A DNA stretch of 64,000 nt from DAOTOJ01 sp035451285 (GCA_035451285.1 DAOTOJ010000001.1:1-64000), one strand, 5' to 3'. Shown: positions 15,741 to 25,254, counted from the first letter of the stretch. The notes: a model not told the origin generated them from the sequence alone. Program-made: numbers and translations.

Positions 15741-17006
15741 ATGGAAACATTTCTAAATATTTTTAGATCAAAAGATTTAAGAAAAAAAATCTTGATAGTT
15801 GTTGGTTATTTACTGATATTCAGGTTTTTGTCGGCAATTCCTTTGCCTGGCGTTGATCAAGAGCAGTTAGCTTTGTTTTTTACTCAAAATCAATATTTGG
15901 GTTTGGTAAATATTTTATCTGGAGGAGCATTGTCTAATTTTTCAATAGTGATGTTAGGAATTAGTCCCTATATTACAGCTACTATTATTTTGCAACTTTT
16001 AACAATGGTTTTTCCCTCCTTAAAAGCTATTTATTATGAAGGAGGAGAAGCTGGCAGAGCTAAATTTAATCAATATGCTAAATATTTGACCGTGATAATT
16101 GGTTTTGTTCAAGGCTTTGGATTTTTGAATTATTTAAAGGCTCAAAAGGTGATAACTCAGTTATCAGGTTTAGATTTAATTATTAACGTGGTAATCATCA
16201 CAGCTGGTTCGGTTTTTTTAATGTGGCTTGGAGAGCTAATTACTGAACAAAAAATAGGCAACGGAACTTCATTAATAATTTTCGTTGGAATTTTGGCAAG
16301 AATTCCCAATTCTATTAGAAACAATATTTTGACTTTTACGCCAAACCAGATTTATTCTTATTTTATGTTTATAATTATTGCGATCATCACAATTTTAGGA
16401 GTTATTTATATCAACGAAGCTGATCGTAAAATTCCAGTAAATTATGCTAAAAGAGTAAGGGGAATGAAAGTTTACGGTGGAGTTCCAACTTATCTTCCTT
16501 TAAAAATAAATCAAGCAGGAGTTATTCCAATTATTTTTGCAATTTCAATTTTACTTTTACCATCGATGTTAGGACAAATTTTGGCACTTTTTAATAATCA
16601 AACCTTAATAAATATTGCCAATGCTTTGCAACAATTTTTAAATAACCAATTAGCTTATGGAATTTCTTATTTTGTATTAGTTGTTGCTTTCACTTATTTT
16701 TATACTGCTTTGACTTTTGAACCAAATGAAATTTCTAAAAATTTACAAAAGCAAGGAGGATTTATTGCCGGCATTAGACCAGGTGACCAAACGGCTCATT
16801 ATCTATCGAATGTTTTAAATAGAATTACTTTGTTTGGAGCTTTGTTTTTGGGGATTATTGCTGTTTTACCATTAATAGTTCAAGCCCTTACTGGAATTTC
16901 GTCAATTTCTCTTGGAGGTACTTCTCTTTTAATATTGGTTTCAGTTGGTTTAGAAATAATTAAAGCTATTAAATCCCAACTTATAATGAGGGAATACGAG
17001 ATTTAA
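15741..17006 (+). CDS. secY: Protein translocase subunit SecY
   Basis: SecY forms the protein-conducting channel of the Sec system. The 421-aa protein shows ten hydrophobic segments. Family blocks include RFLSAIPLPGVD, a plug region near NILSGGALSNFSIVMLGISP, the ITEQKIGNGTSLIIF cytoplasmic loop, RKIPVNYAKRVRG, and the last-loop region PNEISKNLQKQGGFIAGIRP. It ends the S10/spc run. The genes that often follow (adk, map) are not here; a separately promoted nrdJ comes next. Confidence 0.97.
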   Translation: METFLNIFRSKDLRKKILIVVGYLLIFRFLSAIPLPGVDQEQLALFFTQNQYLGLVNILSGGALSNFSIVMLGISPYITATIILQLLTMVFPSLKAIYYEGGEAGRAKFNQYAKYLTVIIGFVQGFGFLNYLKAQKVITQLSGLDLIINVVIITAGSVFLMWLGELITEQKIGNGTSLIIFVGILARIPNSIRNNILTFTPNQIYSYFMFIIIAIITILGVIYINEADRKIPVNYAKRVRGMKVYGGVPTYLPLKINQAGVIPIIFAISILLLPSMLGQILALFNNQTLINIANALQQFLNNQLAYGISYFVLVVAFTYFYTALTFEPNEISKNLQKQGGFIAGIRPGDQTAHYLSNVLNRITLFGALFLGIIAVLPLIVQALTGISSISLGGTSLLILVSVGLEIIKAIKSQLIMREYEI

Positions 17007-17040
17007 TTTCTTTAAAAAACTTTATTATTTAGGACATTTT

Positions 17041-17049
17041 TTATCCACA
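17041..17049 (+). promoter_or_regulatory. Perfect DnaA box upstream of nrdJ
   Basis: TTATCCACA is the exact consensus binding site of the initiator DnaA. It directly abuts the -35 region of the ribonucleotide reductase gene. In E. coli DnaA sites regulate nrdAB; control of nrdJ here is inferred from position. Confidence 0.6.
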
Positions 17050-17050
17050 A

Positions 17051-17076
17051 TTGACTTTGTTTCAAATTGCTATAAT
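17051..17076 (+). promoter_or_regulatory. Promoter of nrdJ (extended -10)
   Basis: TGCTATAAT (17068-17076) is a consensus extended -10. TTGACT at 17051-17056 would be the -35, but the spacing is only 14 nt, so the extended -10 may carry most of the activity or an activator may be needed. Confidence 0.6.
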
Positions 17077-17104
17077 AAGAGCTATCTAATTAATTTTTTT
17101 TAAT

Positions 17105-19420
17105 ATGTACCAAGCCAATACTTTGCTTTTTGTAAAAAAACGAGATAATAGAATTGTTCCCTTTGATGAAAACAAAATAGTTCAAGCAATTAATAAAGCT
17201 TTAAGAGAAGTTCGCGATGAATCTTTAGATACTTCCCAAAATTTAGCAGATTTAGTTGTAGAAGCTTTAAATAAAAAATTTAAAAATGGAGAAATTCCAA
17301 CTGTTGAACAAATTCAAGATATGGTAATTAAAATTTTGAAAGAAAATCAATTTGAAGACGTTGCTAAATGTTATCAAGATTATCGCGAAAGAAGGGCTAA
17401 AATTAGAGAGGCAAAATATTGGTTATTATATAAAGATATAAAGATAAAACTTTCTGAAAATTCTTTAAAAGTTTTGGAAAGCAGGTATTTAAGAAAAAAC
17501 GAGGAAGGAAAAATTATTGAAACTCCTCAAGATCTTTTTAAAAGAGTAGCTCGTAATATTGCCGCTGCTGAAAAAATTTATAATCCTTTATTAACCGATG
17601 ATGAAATATTTAGAATAGAAGAAGAATTTTTTAAACTAATGGCTAATTTGGAATTTTTGCCGAACTCTCCGACCTTAATGAATGCTGGAAATTCTTTGCA
17701 ACAGTTATCGGCTTGTTTTGTTTTGCCAATAGACGACTCTTTGGTTTCAATTTTTGATGCTTTAAAATATACCGCTTTGATTCATCAATCAGGCGGAGGA
17801 ACCGGTTTTGACTTTTCTCGCCTTAGACCAAAAGGAGATTTTGTAAGAACTACTTCGGGAATTGCTTCTGGTCCAGTTTCATTTATGAAAATTTTTGATG
17901 CTACTACCGAACAAATTAAACAAGGTTCTTTTAGAAGAGGTGCTAATATGGGGATTTTAAGAGTTGACCACCCTGATATTTTAGAATTTATTCATTCCAA
18001 AGAAGATAATGTTACGCTTTCTAACTTCAATATTTCAGTAGCGATAACTGATAGTTTTATGGATGCTTTGGAAAATAATTCTACTTTCAAATTGATTAAT
18101 CCTAGAACCGCTCAACCAGTAAAAGAAATTAAAGCTCAAGAAATTTTTGACGAATTATCTTATATGGCTTGGAAAACTGCTGATCCCGGAATTATTTTTA
18201 TAGACAAAATGAATGACGAAAAAGGAAATCCAGTTCCAAAATTAGGAAGAATTGAAGCCACAAATCCTTGTGGAGAGGTACCAATGTTAGCTTATGAAAG
18301 CTGCAATTTGGGAAGCATTAATCTAAATAAGATTTTAGATTTTAACGAAGAGAAAAATAAATATGAGATAAATTGGGATAAGTTGATGATTACTACTCAT
18401 AAGGCAGTAAGGTTTTTAGATAACGTGATAGATATGAGTAAATACCCGCTGGAACAAATTGACCAAATGACTCGATCTATGAGAAGAATAGGACTAGGAA
18501 TAATGGGCTGGGCAGATATGTTAATAAAATTAGAAATTCCTTATAATTCAAAAGAAGCTTATAAATTAGCCGAAGAGGTTATGTCTTTCATTCAAAATGA
18601 AGCAGAGTATCAGTCAAACGAATTGGCAATAAGAAGAGGAGTGTTTCCTTATCTTAATTATTCTATTTTTGCAGCTAGCGGTTCGAGAAAACCAAGAAAT
18701 AGTGCTTTGACAACTATTGCTCCAACTGGTACTTTATCGGTTATTGCTGATTGTTCAAGTGGTATTGAACCAATTTTTGCTTTAGCTTATGTTAGAAAAT
18801 CTCGGCTCAATAGAAATACTTTTGAGTCTGATAAGGAATGGGTTGATTTGATTGAAGTTAATAAAATCTTTGAAGAAATTAGTAAGCGTGAAGGATTTTA
18901 TAGTGAGGAATTAATGAAAAAAGTGGCTGAGACAGGTTCGGTTCAAGGATTTAAAGAAGTTCCTGAAAAATGGCGTGAAGTTTTTAAAGTAGCCCATGAT
19001 TTAAGTTATGAAGATCATATTAAAATGCAAGCCGCTTTTCAGAAACATGTTGATAATGCTGTTTCTAAAACTATTAATATGCCAAAGGAATCAACGATTG
19101 AAGACGTTAAAAATGCTTATTTATTAGCTTGGAAATTGGGTTGCAAAGGAATAACGATTTATCGTGATTCTTCTAAAGACTTTCAAGTTTTGAACGTTGG
19201 CACAGAAAAACAAAAAGAAACTAGTAACCTTGTAGCTAAAATTGAAACCAAAAAAGAGGAAACAAATAATCAACTTTTCGAAGACACCAAAGAAGGAGTT
19301 TCTTTAACGGCTACTACTTTAACGTCTAAAGAAGTTTCAGTAAGTTTAAATAGCTCCCAGATAACTTATAATATTATTGATCCAGATAAAGATACCGGAG
19401 TTTGCACTACTTGCGACTAA
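17105..19420 (+). CDS. nrdJ: Adenosylcobalamin-dependent (class II) ribonucleotide reductase
   Basis: The enzyme reduces ribonucleotides to deoxyribonucleotides with a radical generated from coenzyme B12. Residues about 5-100 are an ATP-cone, the allosteric nucleotide site. The barrel follows, with Cys 204 in QQLSACFVL, the [16 protein letters not shown] and [20 protein letters not shown] segments typical of class II enzymes, and the catalytic NPCGE motif at 387-391. The C-terminus DTGVCTTCD supplies the re-reducing cysteine pair (767 and 770). Length is 771 aa. There is no nrdB-type radical subunit next to it. A class II enzyme needs B12, which small-genome bacteria usually must import; no B12 genes are seen in this window. 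Confidence 0.95.
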   Translation: MYQANTLLFVKKRDNRIVPFDENKIVQAINKALREVRDESLDTSQNLADLVVEALNKKFKNGEIPTVEQIQDMVIKILKENQFEDVAKCYQDYRERRAKIREAKYWLLYKDIKIKLSENSLKVLESRYLRKNEEGKIIETPQDLFKRVARNIAAAEKIYNPLLTDDEIFRIEEEFFKLMANLEFLPNSPTLMNAGNSLQQLSACFVLPIDDSLVSIFDALKYTALIHQSGGGTGFDFSRLRPKGDFVRTTSGIASGPVSFMKIFDATTEQIKQGSFRRGANMGILRVDHPDILEFIHSKEDNVTLSNFNISVAITDSFMDALENNSTFKLINPRTAQPVKEIKAQEIFDELSYMAWKTADPGIIFIDKMNDEKGNPVPKLGRIEATNPCGEVPMLAYESCNLGSINLNKILDFNEEKNKYEINWDKLMITTHKAVRFLDNVIDMSKYPLEQIDQMTRSMRRIGLGIMGWADMLIKLEIPYNSKEAYKLAEEVMSFIQNEAEYQSNELAIRRGVFPYLNYSIFAASGSRKPRNSALTTIAPTGTLSVIADCSSGIEPIFALAYVRKSRLNRNTFESDKEWVDLIEVNKIFEEISKREGFYSEELMKKVAETGSVQGFKEVPEKWREVFKVAHDLSYEDHIKMQAAFQKHVDNAVSKTINMPKESTIEDVKNAYLLAWKLGCKGITIYRDSSKDFQVLNVGTEKQKETSNLVAKIETKKEETNNQLFEDTKEGVSLTATTLTSKEVSVSLNSSQITYNIIDPDKDTGVCTTCD

Positions 19421-19527
19421 TTTTTTTAAAAAAATATAACTAATAGCTTACAGCAAAAATTAAAAGCTCGCTTATTGAGATGATTATTTTAATAAACTAA
19501 CAAAAAGATTTAATAAAATTTTTAAAA

Positions 19528-20628
19528 ATGAAAAAAAACAATAAAAAAACTGTTTTTGTAGGAATGTCGGGAGGGGTTGATTCCTCAGTTGCCGCCCTTA
19601 TTTTAAAAAGAAGAGGTTTTGAAGTCGTTGGGGTTTTTATGAAAAATTGGTCAAAAAGCATTAAGGGAATTTTAAATTGTACAGCAGAAGAAGATGAGAG
19701 ATTTGCTAGAGACGCTGCCTCCCAAATTGGAATCCCAATTTATACTTGGGATTTCGAAAAAGAATACGAAAAAAAAGTTTTTAATTATTTTTTAGAAAGT
19801 TATCAAAAAGGTTTAACCCCTAATCCAGATGTAATGTGTAATCGCGAAATTAAATTCGGCTTGTTTTTGGGAAAAGCTTTAAAAATGGGAGCTGATTATG
19901 TGGCTACTGGCCACTATGTGAGATTAATGAGAAAAATCAATGACTCTGGAAATAAGATAAATCATTTATTAATGGCTAAAGATAAGAATAAGGATCAATC
20001 ATATTTTTTATGGACTTTAAATCAAGAAAAACTTAATTATTGTTTATTTCCTATTGGCAATTACTTTAAAAAAGAAGTTAGAGAAATAGCGCGTCAAAAT
20101 AATTTAATAACTGCTGATAAAAAAGATTCTCAAGGTTTATGTTTTGTCGGCCAAATGGATTTTAAAAAATTTTTAGCTTATTATTTGTCGCCTAAAAAAG
20201 GAGAAATAGTTTTAGTTTCAAAAAATTATCAAGATGGCAAGGTTATTGGTTATCATAATGGAATTCAATTTTTTACAATTGGCCAAAGAGAGGGATTAAA
20301 TATTGGTGGTGGTATTCCTTATTACGTAGTTAATAAAGATCAATTAACAAATACTTTATATGTAGCAACTAAAGATAATCTTAATAATTTTTTTAACAAA
20401 GAAATCACAATAGAAAATTTAAACTTAATAGAACCTAATTTAAATTTTCCTTTAAATTGCCAGGCAAGATTTAGATATCGCCAAAAACTTTATAAAATTA
20501 AGCTTGAACTATTATTAGATAAGTGTGCCAAAGTTATTTTTAAGGAAATACCGGTTTCGATAGCTCCTGGCCAATCTTTAGTTTTTTATCAAGGTCAAAG
20601 AATGCTTGGCGGGGGAATAATAGCTTAA
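19528..20628 (+). CDS. mnmA: tRNA-specific 2-thiouridylase MnmA
   Basis: MnmA adds sulfur to U34 of tRNAs for Lys, Glu and Gln, using ATP to activate the uridine. The ATP-binding PP-loop is FVGMSGGVDSS (about residues 10-20). The two catalytic cysteines are present: Cys 104 in NPDVMCNREIKF and Cys 205 in DSQGLCFVG. The C-terminal beta-barrel domain contains FTIGQREGLNIGGG and SIAPGQSLVFY. Length of 366 aa is normal. The stop codon TAA falls in the loop of a terminator-like hairpin. Confidence 0.96.
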   Translation: MKKNNKKTVFVGMSGGVDSSVAALILKRRGFEVVGVFMKNWSKSIKGILNCTAEEDERFARDAASQIGIPIYTWDFEKEYEKKVFNYFLESYQKGLTPNPDVMCNREIKFGLFLGKALKMGADYVATGHYVRLMRKINDSGNKINHLLMAKDKNKDQSYFLWTLNQEKLNYCLFPIGNYFKKEVREIARQNNLITADKKDSQGLCFVGQMDFKKFLAYYLSPKKGEIVLVSKNYQDGKVIGYHNGIQFFTIGQREGLNIGGGIPYYVVNKDQLTNTLYVATKDNLNNFFNKEITIENLNLIEPNLNFPLNCQARFRYRQKLYKIKLELLLDKCAKVIFKEIPVSIAPGQSLVFYQGQRMLGGGIIA

Positions 20629-20640
20629 AGCTAATTTTTT
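20621..20640 (+). terminator. Terminator overlapping the mnmA stop codon
   Basis: TAGCT (20621-20625) pairs with AGCTA (20629-20633); the loop TAA is the mnmA stop codon. One A and six T follow. The stem is short and holds only two G/C pairs, so termination may be modest. Confidence 0.5.
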
Positions 20641-20705
20641 AAAGTATCCAAAGACCGAAGTTATTAGAAATTAGATTAATTACATAAATCAAATATTAAA
20701 ATTTC

Positions 20706-20733
20706 TTGTTTGTTTGAAATTTTAAGTTATAAT
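20706..20733 (+). promoter_or_regulatory. Promoter of alaS
   Basis: TTGTTT (20706-20711) and TATAAT (20728-20733) have a 16-nt spacer. The expected transcription start near 20740 leaves about 9 nt before ATG 20749 and rules out the in-frame ATG at 20710. Confidence 0.7.
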
Positions 20734-20748
20734 AATAAAAACCAAATT

Positions 20749-22554
20749 ATGACTTCCAAAGAATTAAGAAATTTATTTTTAAAGTTTTTTGAAGATAAAG
20801 GACATAAAATTGTTAAAGCTTCCCCTCTGGTTTCAACTGACTCCTCGGTTTTATTTACTACTGCTGGAATGCAGCAGTTTAAGCCATATTATTCAGGAGT
20901 TCTAGATCCCTTTAAAGATATTCACCCCTTTTTATTAACTCCTTTAAATAGTTTAAATGTTTGTTCGATTCAAAAATGTTTAAGAACTTCAGATATTGAT
21001 GAAGTTGGAGACGAAAGCCATCTAACATTTTTTGAAATGTTGGGTAATTTTTCTTTTGGGGGATATTTTAAAAAGGAAGCTATTTCTTATGCTTGGGAGT
21101 TTGTCAAAGATTATTTACAAATCGATCTTTCAAGAATTGAAATAACTGTTTTTAATGGAGAAAAAGAAATTCCTAAAGATGAAGAATCTTATAAAATTTG
21201 GTTAGAACTTGGTATCCCGCAAGAAAAAATAATTTTTAAAGGAAGAGAAGATAATTTCTGGGGTCCAACTGGCAAAGAAGGGCCTTGCGGTCCAACTAGC
21301 GAAATTTATGTTGATGGAGTTGAAATTTGGAATTTGGTTTTTAACGAATATTTTCAATACGAAGATAAAAAATTGGAAAAATTAAAAACTAAAGGAATTG
21401 ATACTGGAGCAGGATTGGAAAGAATGCTTAAAGCCGTTCAAAAAGAAAAAATTGAAACAATTTTTGAAACAGATTTATTTAAACCTTTGATTGAAGAGAT
21501 TCAAAAACAAACAAATCTTAGTTATTATTCATCACCTAAACCATATAGAATTATTGCTGATCACTTGAAAGGAATAGTATTTTTAATTGCTGAAGGGATA
21601 GAACCGTCAAATATTGATAGAGGCTATGTTCTTCGAAGATTAATAAGAAGAGCTCAAAGATATGCCAATTATTTATCTTTAAAGGATAATTGGTATGAAA
21701 GTTTAGTTTTAAAAGTAATTGAAATGTATAAGGAATTTTACCCAGAGATAGACCAAGCGCCTAAAATTATTTCTGTTTTAAACGAAGAATTGTCTAAATT
21801 TCAAAAACTTTTAAAAGAGGGTTTAAAAATTCTTAAAAAAGAAATTGAAAAATTAAAAACCCAAGAAATTAATGATCAGGTTTTAGCTAATTTAGTTTTT
21901 AAAATGTATGAAAGTTTTGGATTTCCAATTGAACTAACCCTTGAAGAATTAAAAATCAGTTTTAAAACAATTGATGAAGAACTAGTAAAAAATAAAGTTC
22001 AAGAGTTTTTTAAAATACATCAAGAGATTTCTAAAAAAGGAGCTACTAAAAAATTTGGCGGTCATGGAATAGATATTTCAAAAGTTGAAGCTGGAGACGA
22101 AGAGGAGATTATCAAAACTAAACTTCATAGCGCGACCCATTTGCTTCACCAAGCTCTAATTGATGTTTTGGGTAATGAAGTAAAACAAATGGGTTCGGAT
22201 ATAAATTTCGAAAGAGCCAGATTTGATTTTAGCTATTCTGGGAAAATCACAAATGAGGAAATTAAAAAAATTGAGGAAATTGTCAATTCAAAAATTAAAC
22301 AAGCTTTACCAGTCTTTTTTAAAGAAATGTCCAAAGAAGAAGCTTTAAAAATAAATGCCAAAGCATTTTTTAAAGAAAAATATCCAGAAATTGTTAAAGT
22401 TTATTTTATGGGTCAAGATGAAAATAGTGCTTATTCTAAAGAATTTTGTGGCGGTCCTCATGTAAAAAATACCAAAGAGATTGGAAATTTTAGAATAATT
22501 AAGGTAGAATCAATAGGAGAAGGTATTAAAAGAATAAGAGCTAAAATTTTTTAA
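20749..22554 (+). CDS. alaS: Alanyl-tRNA synthetase, short form
   Basis: AlaRS charges tRNA-Ala and clears misactivated Ser and Gly. The 601-aa protein has the class II catalytic core (TTAGMQQFKPYYSG, and a segment with GDESHLTFFEMLGNFSFGG), the tRNA-recognition helices, and an editing domain with HSATH (460-464) and CGGPH (567-571). The family's usual length is about 870 aa: the C-terminal DHHA1/C-Ala domain is entirely missing, the protein ending right after the editing domain. The start at 20749 (MTSKELRNLFLKFFEDKGHK) is set by the promoter. Short AlaRS forms occur in small-genome bacteria, so this is probably functional and not a truncation by mutation. Confidence 0.95.
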   Translation: MTSKELRNLFLKFFEDKGHKIVKASPLVSTDSSVLFTTAGMQQFKPYYSGVLDPFKDIHPFLLTPLNSLNVCSIQKCLRTSDIDEVGDESHLTFFEMLGNFSFGGYFKKEAISYAWEFVKDYLQIDLSRIEITVFNGEKEIPKDEESYKIWLELGIPQEKIIFKGREDNFWGPTGKEGPCGPTSEIYVDGVEIWNLVFNEYFQYEDKKLEKLKTKGIDTGAGLERMLKAVQKEKIETIFETDLFKPLIEEIQKQTNLSYYSSPKPYRIIADHLKGIVFLIAEGIEPSNIDRGYVLRRLIRRAQRYANYLSLKDNWYESLVLKVIEMYKEFYPEIDQAPKIISVLNEELSKFQKLLKEGLKILKKEIEKLKTQEINDQVLANLVFKMYESFGFPIELTLEELKISFKTIDEELVKNKVQEFFKIHQEISKKGATKKFGGHGIDISKVEAGDEEEIIKTKLHSATHLLHQALIDVLGNEVKQMGSDINFERARFDFSYSGKITNEEIKKIEEIVNSKIKQALPVFFKEMSKEEALKINAKAFFKEKYPEIVKVYFMGQDENSAYSKEFCGGPHVKNTKEIGNFRIIKVESIGEGIKRIRAKIF

Positions 22555-22558
22555 AAAC

Positions 22559-23944
22559 ATGGAAAAATATTTCGATATTAAAAAACCAGAAAACAAAAAA
22601 CAGAAAGGAAAAGTTTCTCAAAAAATTGCTAATCAAGAAAATATAGAGAAAGAAAAAGAAATTGAATTTGAAAGAACTCCAAAATTACAAGAAGAAGTAG
22701 AAGTTCAACAGGAAAATTTATCAGAAGAAGAAATTAGATCTCAAAAAACAGATGAGCTTTTAAGAAGGTTTGTTTCTAACGAAAAAATTCCTGAGCCCCA
22801 AAAGAAACCTAAAAAATCAAAAAAGTTTCCAGTTTGGATTCTAATTGTTTTAGTTTTATTAACCGGTTTTTATTTTGTAAGCAATGCTTTTTCAAATGTG
22901 ACTATTAATGTTATTACTGAGGTTGCAACTTCAACTCGCGAATTAGATATTGAATTTAATGAAAAAGGAGGGAATAATGCCCTGCCTCTTTATTATTACG
23001 ATACTGATTTTAATTATTCGAATACTTACGAGGCAACCGGAATTAAAGAAGGTGGAATTTCTAAGGCTTCTGGAGAAATTATAGTTTATAATGAATTTTC
23101 CAAAGAGCCTCAAATTTTGATCGCTACTACCAGATTTGAATCCCCAGATGGTTTAATTTTTAGAACAACTCAAAGAATAACTGTTCCGGGATATAGTTTA
23201 GATGAAAATGGCAAGATAGTTGCTGGGACAACCACTGTTTCTGTTATTGCTGACGGGGAAGGAGAAGAATATAATTTAGAACCGACCAAATTTACAATTC
23301 CGGCATTTAAAGGTTCTTCAAGATATGATAAAATATATGGAGTTTCAATCCGTAAATTTGAAGGAGGTGGTTCAACTCAAGTAAGATTTATAACTTCCCA
23401 AGATATTGCTACAGCCAGAGGAAAAATTGCCGAATACGCTTACGAAAAAGCAAAAGAAGAAATTACTTCCCAAATGCCATTAGACATGAAGCTTTTGGAC
23501 CAAGCTTCAAAAATTCAAATAGATAAAATTGAAGTAAAGGCTAAAGAGGGAGAAGAAAGAAGTAATTTTGAGGCAACTATTTCCGGCACCTTTTCTATTT
23601 TAGTTTTTGATGAGCGGGATATTAAAAAATATCTAGCAGATAAAGAACTTACTCCGTTAGTTTCAAATGATTTATTTTCAACCCAATACCAATTAACATA
23701 TTCTAATCCCCAAATTTCTTTTGAAAACAGGACACTTAGTTTGCATTTAAAAGTTAACGAGGTAATTGTGCCCAATATTGATGTTTTAGATTTTAAACAA
23801 AGCGTAGCTGGGCAAGACATTGATACTTTGAAAACTGAAATTTTAAAACTTTCAGGAATAAAGGAAGTTAATGTTTCAATTTGGCCGTTTTGGTTAAAAA
23901 AATTACCTACTAATCTTGATAGAATTAATATTAAAATTAACTAA
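22559..23944 (+). CDS. Single-pass membrane protein with large extracytoplasmic region (baseplate J-like resemblance)
   Basis: This 461-aa protein begins with a long charged, Glu/Lys/Gln-rich cytoplasmic part (about 1-95), probably disordered, then one membrane segment (about 98-116: VWILIVLVLLTGFYFV), then about 345 residues of beta-rich extracytoplasmic sequence. The segment from SGEIIVYNEFSKEPQILIA through RTTQRITVPGYSL and the EGEEYNLEPTKFTIPAF block resembles the baseplate J-like proteins often annotated in Patescibacteria; I am only moderately sure. It follows alaS by 4 nt and is probably co-transcribed. Function unknown; a cell-surface or envelope-spanning role is the natural guess from topology. 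Confidence 0.7.
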   Translation: MEKYFDIKKPENKKQKGKVSQKIANQENIEKEKEIEFERTPKLQEEVEVQQENLSEEEIRSQKTDELLRRFVSNEKIPEPQKKPKKSKKFPVWILIVLVLLTGFYFVSNAFSNVTINVITEVATSTRELDIEFNEKGGNNALPLYYYDTDFNYSNTYEATGIKEGGISKASGEIIVYNEFSKEPQILIATTRFESPDGLIFRTTQRITVPGYSLDENGKIVAGTTTVSVIADGEGEEYNLEPTKFTIPAFKGSSRYDKIYGVSIRKFEGGGSTQVRFITSQDIATARGKIAEYAYEKAKEEITSQMPLDMKLLDQASKIQIDKIEVKAKEGEERSNFEATISGTFSILVFDERDIKKYLADKELTPLVSNDLFSTQYQLTYSNPQISFENRTLSLHLKVNEVIVPNIDVLDFKQSVAGQDIDTLKTEILKLSGIKEVNVSIWPFWLKKLPTNLDRINIKIN

Positions 23945-23960
23945 TTTTTAATAAAAAAGA

Positions 23961-23989
23961 TTGACTTTTTAGATATTTTTTATTAGAAT
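23961..23989 (+). promoter_or_regulatory. Promoter of infA and the alpha-type operon
   Basis: TTGACT (23961-23966) and TAGAAT (23984-23989) are 17 nt apart. Only 10 nt lie between the -10 and ATG 24000, giving a leader of about 4 nt. Confidence 0.8.
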
Positions 23990-23999
23990 ATCAGAGCTT

Positions 24000-24215
24000 A
24001 TGAAAAAAGATGCAGGTCGACGAGTTTTTGGAGAAATAACCGAAGCTTTGCCAAGTACTTCTTTTAAAGTAAAACTTGAAAACGGGAAAGAAATTTTAGC
24101 ATACCTTTCGGGAAAAATGAGAATTAACTTTATTAAGGTTGGAATTGGCGATAAAGTTATAGTAGAGCTTTCTCCTTATGATGAAAATCGCGGCAGAATA
24201 GTTTTAAGAAAATAA
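24000..24215 (+). CDS. infA: Translation initiation factor IF-1
   Basis: IF-1 is an OB-fold protein that occupies the A site during initiation. The 71-aa protein shows [20 protein letters not shown], then [19 protein letters not shown] (the usual HISGKMR is written YLSGKMR) and [17 protein letters not shown]. It opens the operon that runs through rpsI. The transcript is predicted to be almost leaderless. Confidence 0.96.
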   Translation: MKKDAGRRVFGEITEALPSTSFKVKLENGKEILAYLSGKMRINFIKVGIGDKVIVELSPYDENRGRIVLRK

Positions 24216-24219
24216 ATTT

Positions 24220-24333
24220 ATGAAAGTTAAAGCTTCTGTTAAAAAAAGATGTGCCAAATGTAAAGTTGTACGCCGTAAAGGACGGGTTTATGTTATTTGT
24301 GAAAATCCAAAACATAAACAACGTCAGGGATAA
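24220..24333 (+). CDS. rpmJ: 50S ribosomal protein bL36
   Basis: A 37-aa zinc-ribbon protein: [20 protein letters not shown] followed by [17 protein letters not shown]. Cys 11, Cys 14, Cys 27 and His 32 are the expected zinc ligands, so this is the zinc-binding (C+) form. It starts 4 nt after infA, the classical order infA-rpmJ-rpsM-rpsK-rpsD-rpoA-rplQ. It is easily missed because of its size. Confidence 0.96.
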   Translation: MKVKASVKKRCAKCKVVRRKGRVYVICENPKHKQRQG

Positions 24334-24381
24334 ATCAAATTGATTTATAAACTTTTTTAATTTATTTTTAATTTTTAAGTT

Positions 24382-24768
24382 ATGAGAATTTTAGGGGCAG
24401 ATATTCCAGACGATAAAAGGGTTGAGATTGCTTTGACCTATGTTTTTGGCATTGGTAGAACTAGAGCGCGTGAAATTTTAGAAAATACCAAAATAGATTT
24501 TTCTAAAAAATCTAAAGAGTTAACCCCCCAAGAACTTAATAAAATAAAAGAATTTGTTGAAAAAAATTATAAAGTAGAAGGGGATTTAAGAAGAGAGATA
24601 GCATCGGATATTAAAAGACTAAAAGATATTAAATGTTATCGTGGAATAAGGCATATTAAAAGATTGCCAGTAAGAGGGCAATCTACTAAAAGAAATTCAA
24701 GAACAGTTAGAGGTAATGTTAGAAAATCAGTTGGTTCCGGTAGAAAAAAAGCAGCTAGTAAAACTTAA
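24382..24768 (+). CDS. rpsM: 30S ribosomal protein uS13
   Basis: uS13 makes intersubunit bridges and contacts P-site tRNA. MRILGADIPDDKRVEIALTY, the helix-hairpin region VFGIGRTRAREIL, and the C-terminal CYRGIRHIKRLPVRGQ with TKRNSRTVRG are canonical; length is 128 aa. It follows rpmJ by 48 nt. Confidence 0.97.
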   Translation: MRILGADIPDDKRVEIALTYVFGIGRTRAREILENTKIDFSKKSKELTPQELNKIKEFVEKNYKVEGDLRREIASDIKRLKDIKCYRGIRHIKRLPVRGQSTKRNSRTVRGNVRKSVGSGRKKAASKT

Positions 24769-24789
24769 TTAATTTTTTAAATTTTTAAA

Positions 24790-25242
24790 ATGGGAAAAAA
24801 GACAGTAAAAACTGAAACAGCCGAAGAAGCTTTGAAAGAAAAAGAAGTTATTGAAGAGAGCATTAAAAAAAGTTCTCAAACTTCGGTATCTAAAAAATTT
24901 TCTTCAACTAGAATTTATATTGATTCAACTTATAATAATACCTATTTAACCGTTACTGATGAAAAAGGAAATGTCTTAGCTTGGTCAAGCGCTGGAAGTT
25001 TAGGATTTAAAGGCCCTAAAAAATCAACCCCTTTTGCTGCTACCAGTGTTGTTGAAACTTTACTTTCCAAATTAAAGAAAGTTGATTTGGGAAGAGTGGC
25101 AATTTACGTTAAGGGGATTGGCGGCGGAAGAGCGGCAGCTATTAGAGCTTTAATAAATAATAATTTAGACATCTATTTAATTAAAGATATAACCCCTATT
25201 CCATTTAATGGTCCACGTCCCAAGAAACCTAGAAGGGTTTAA
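24790..25242 (+). CDS. rpsK: 30S ribosomal protein uS11 with N-terminal extension
   Basis: uS11 lies on the platform of the 30S near the mRNA exit. The core (from about residue 37: STRIYIDSTYNNTYLTVTD) includes AWSSAGSLGFKGPKKSTPFA, KGIGGGRAAAIRAL and the C-terminal TPIPFNGPRPKKPRRV. The first 35 or so residues are a charged extension rich in Lys, Glu, Ser and Thr, giving 150 aa in place of about 129. Confidence 0.96.
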   Translation: MGKKTVKTETAEEALKEKEVIEESIKKSSQTSVSKKFSSTRIYIDSTYNNTYLTVTDEKGNVLAWSSAGSLGFKGPKKSTPFAATSVVETLLSKLKKVDLGRVAIYVKGIGGGRAAAIRALINNNLDIYLIKDITPIPFNGPRPKKPRRV

Positions 25243-25254
25243 AATTATAAAAAC

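Noticed and set aside
20710..20748. Earlier alaS start at ATG 20710
   Set aside because: It overlaps the -35 hexamer; the predicted transcription start lies downstream of it.
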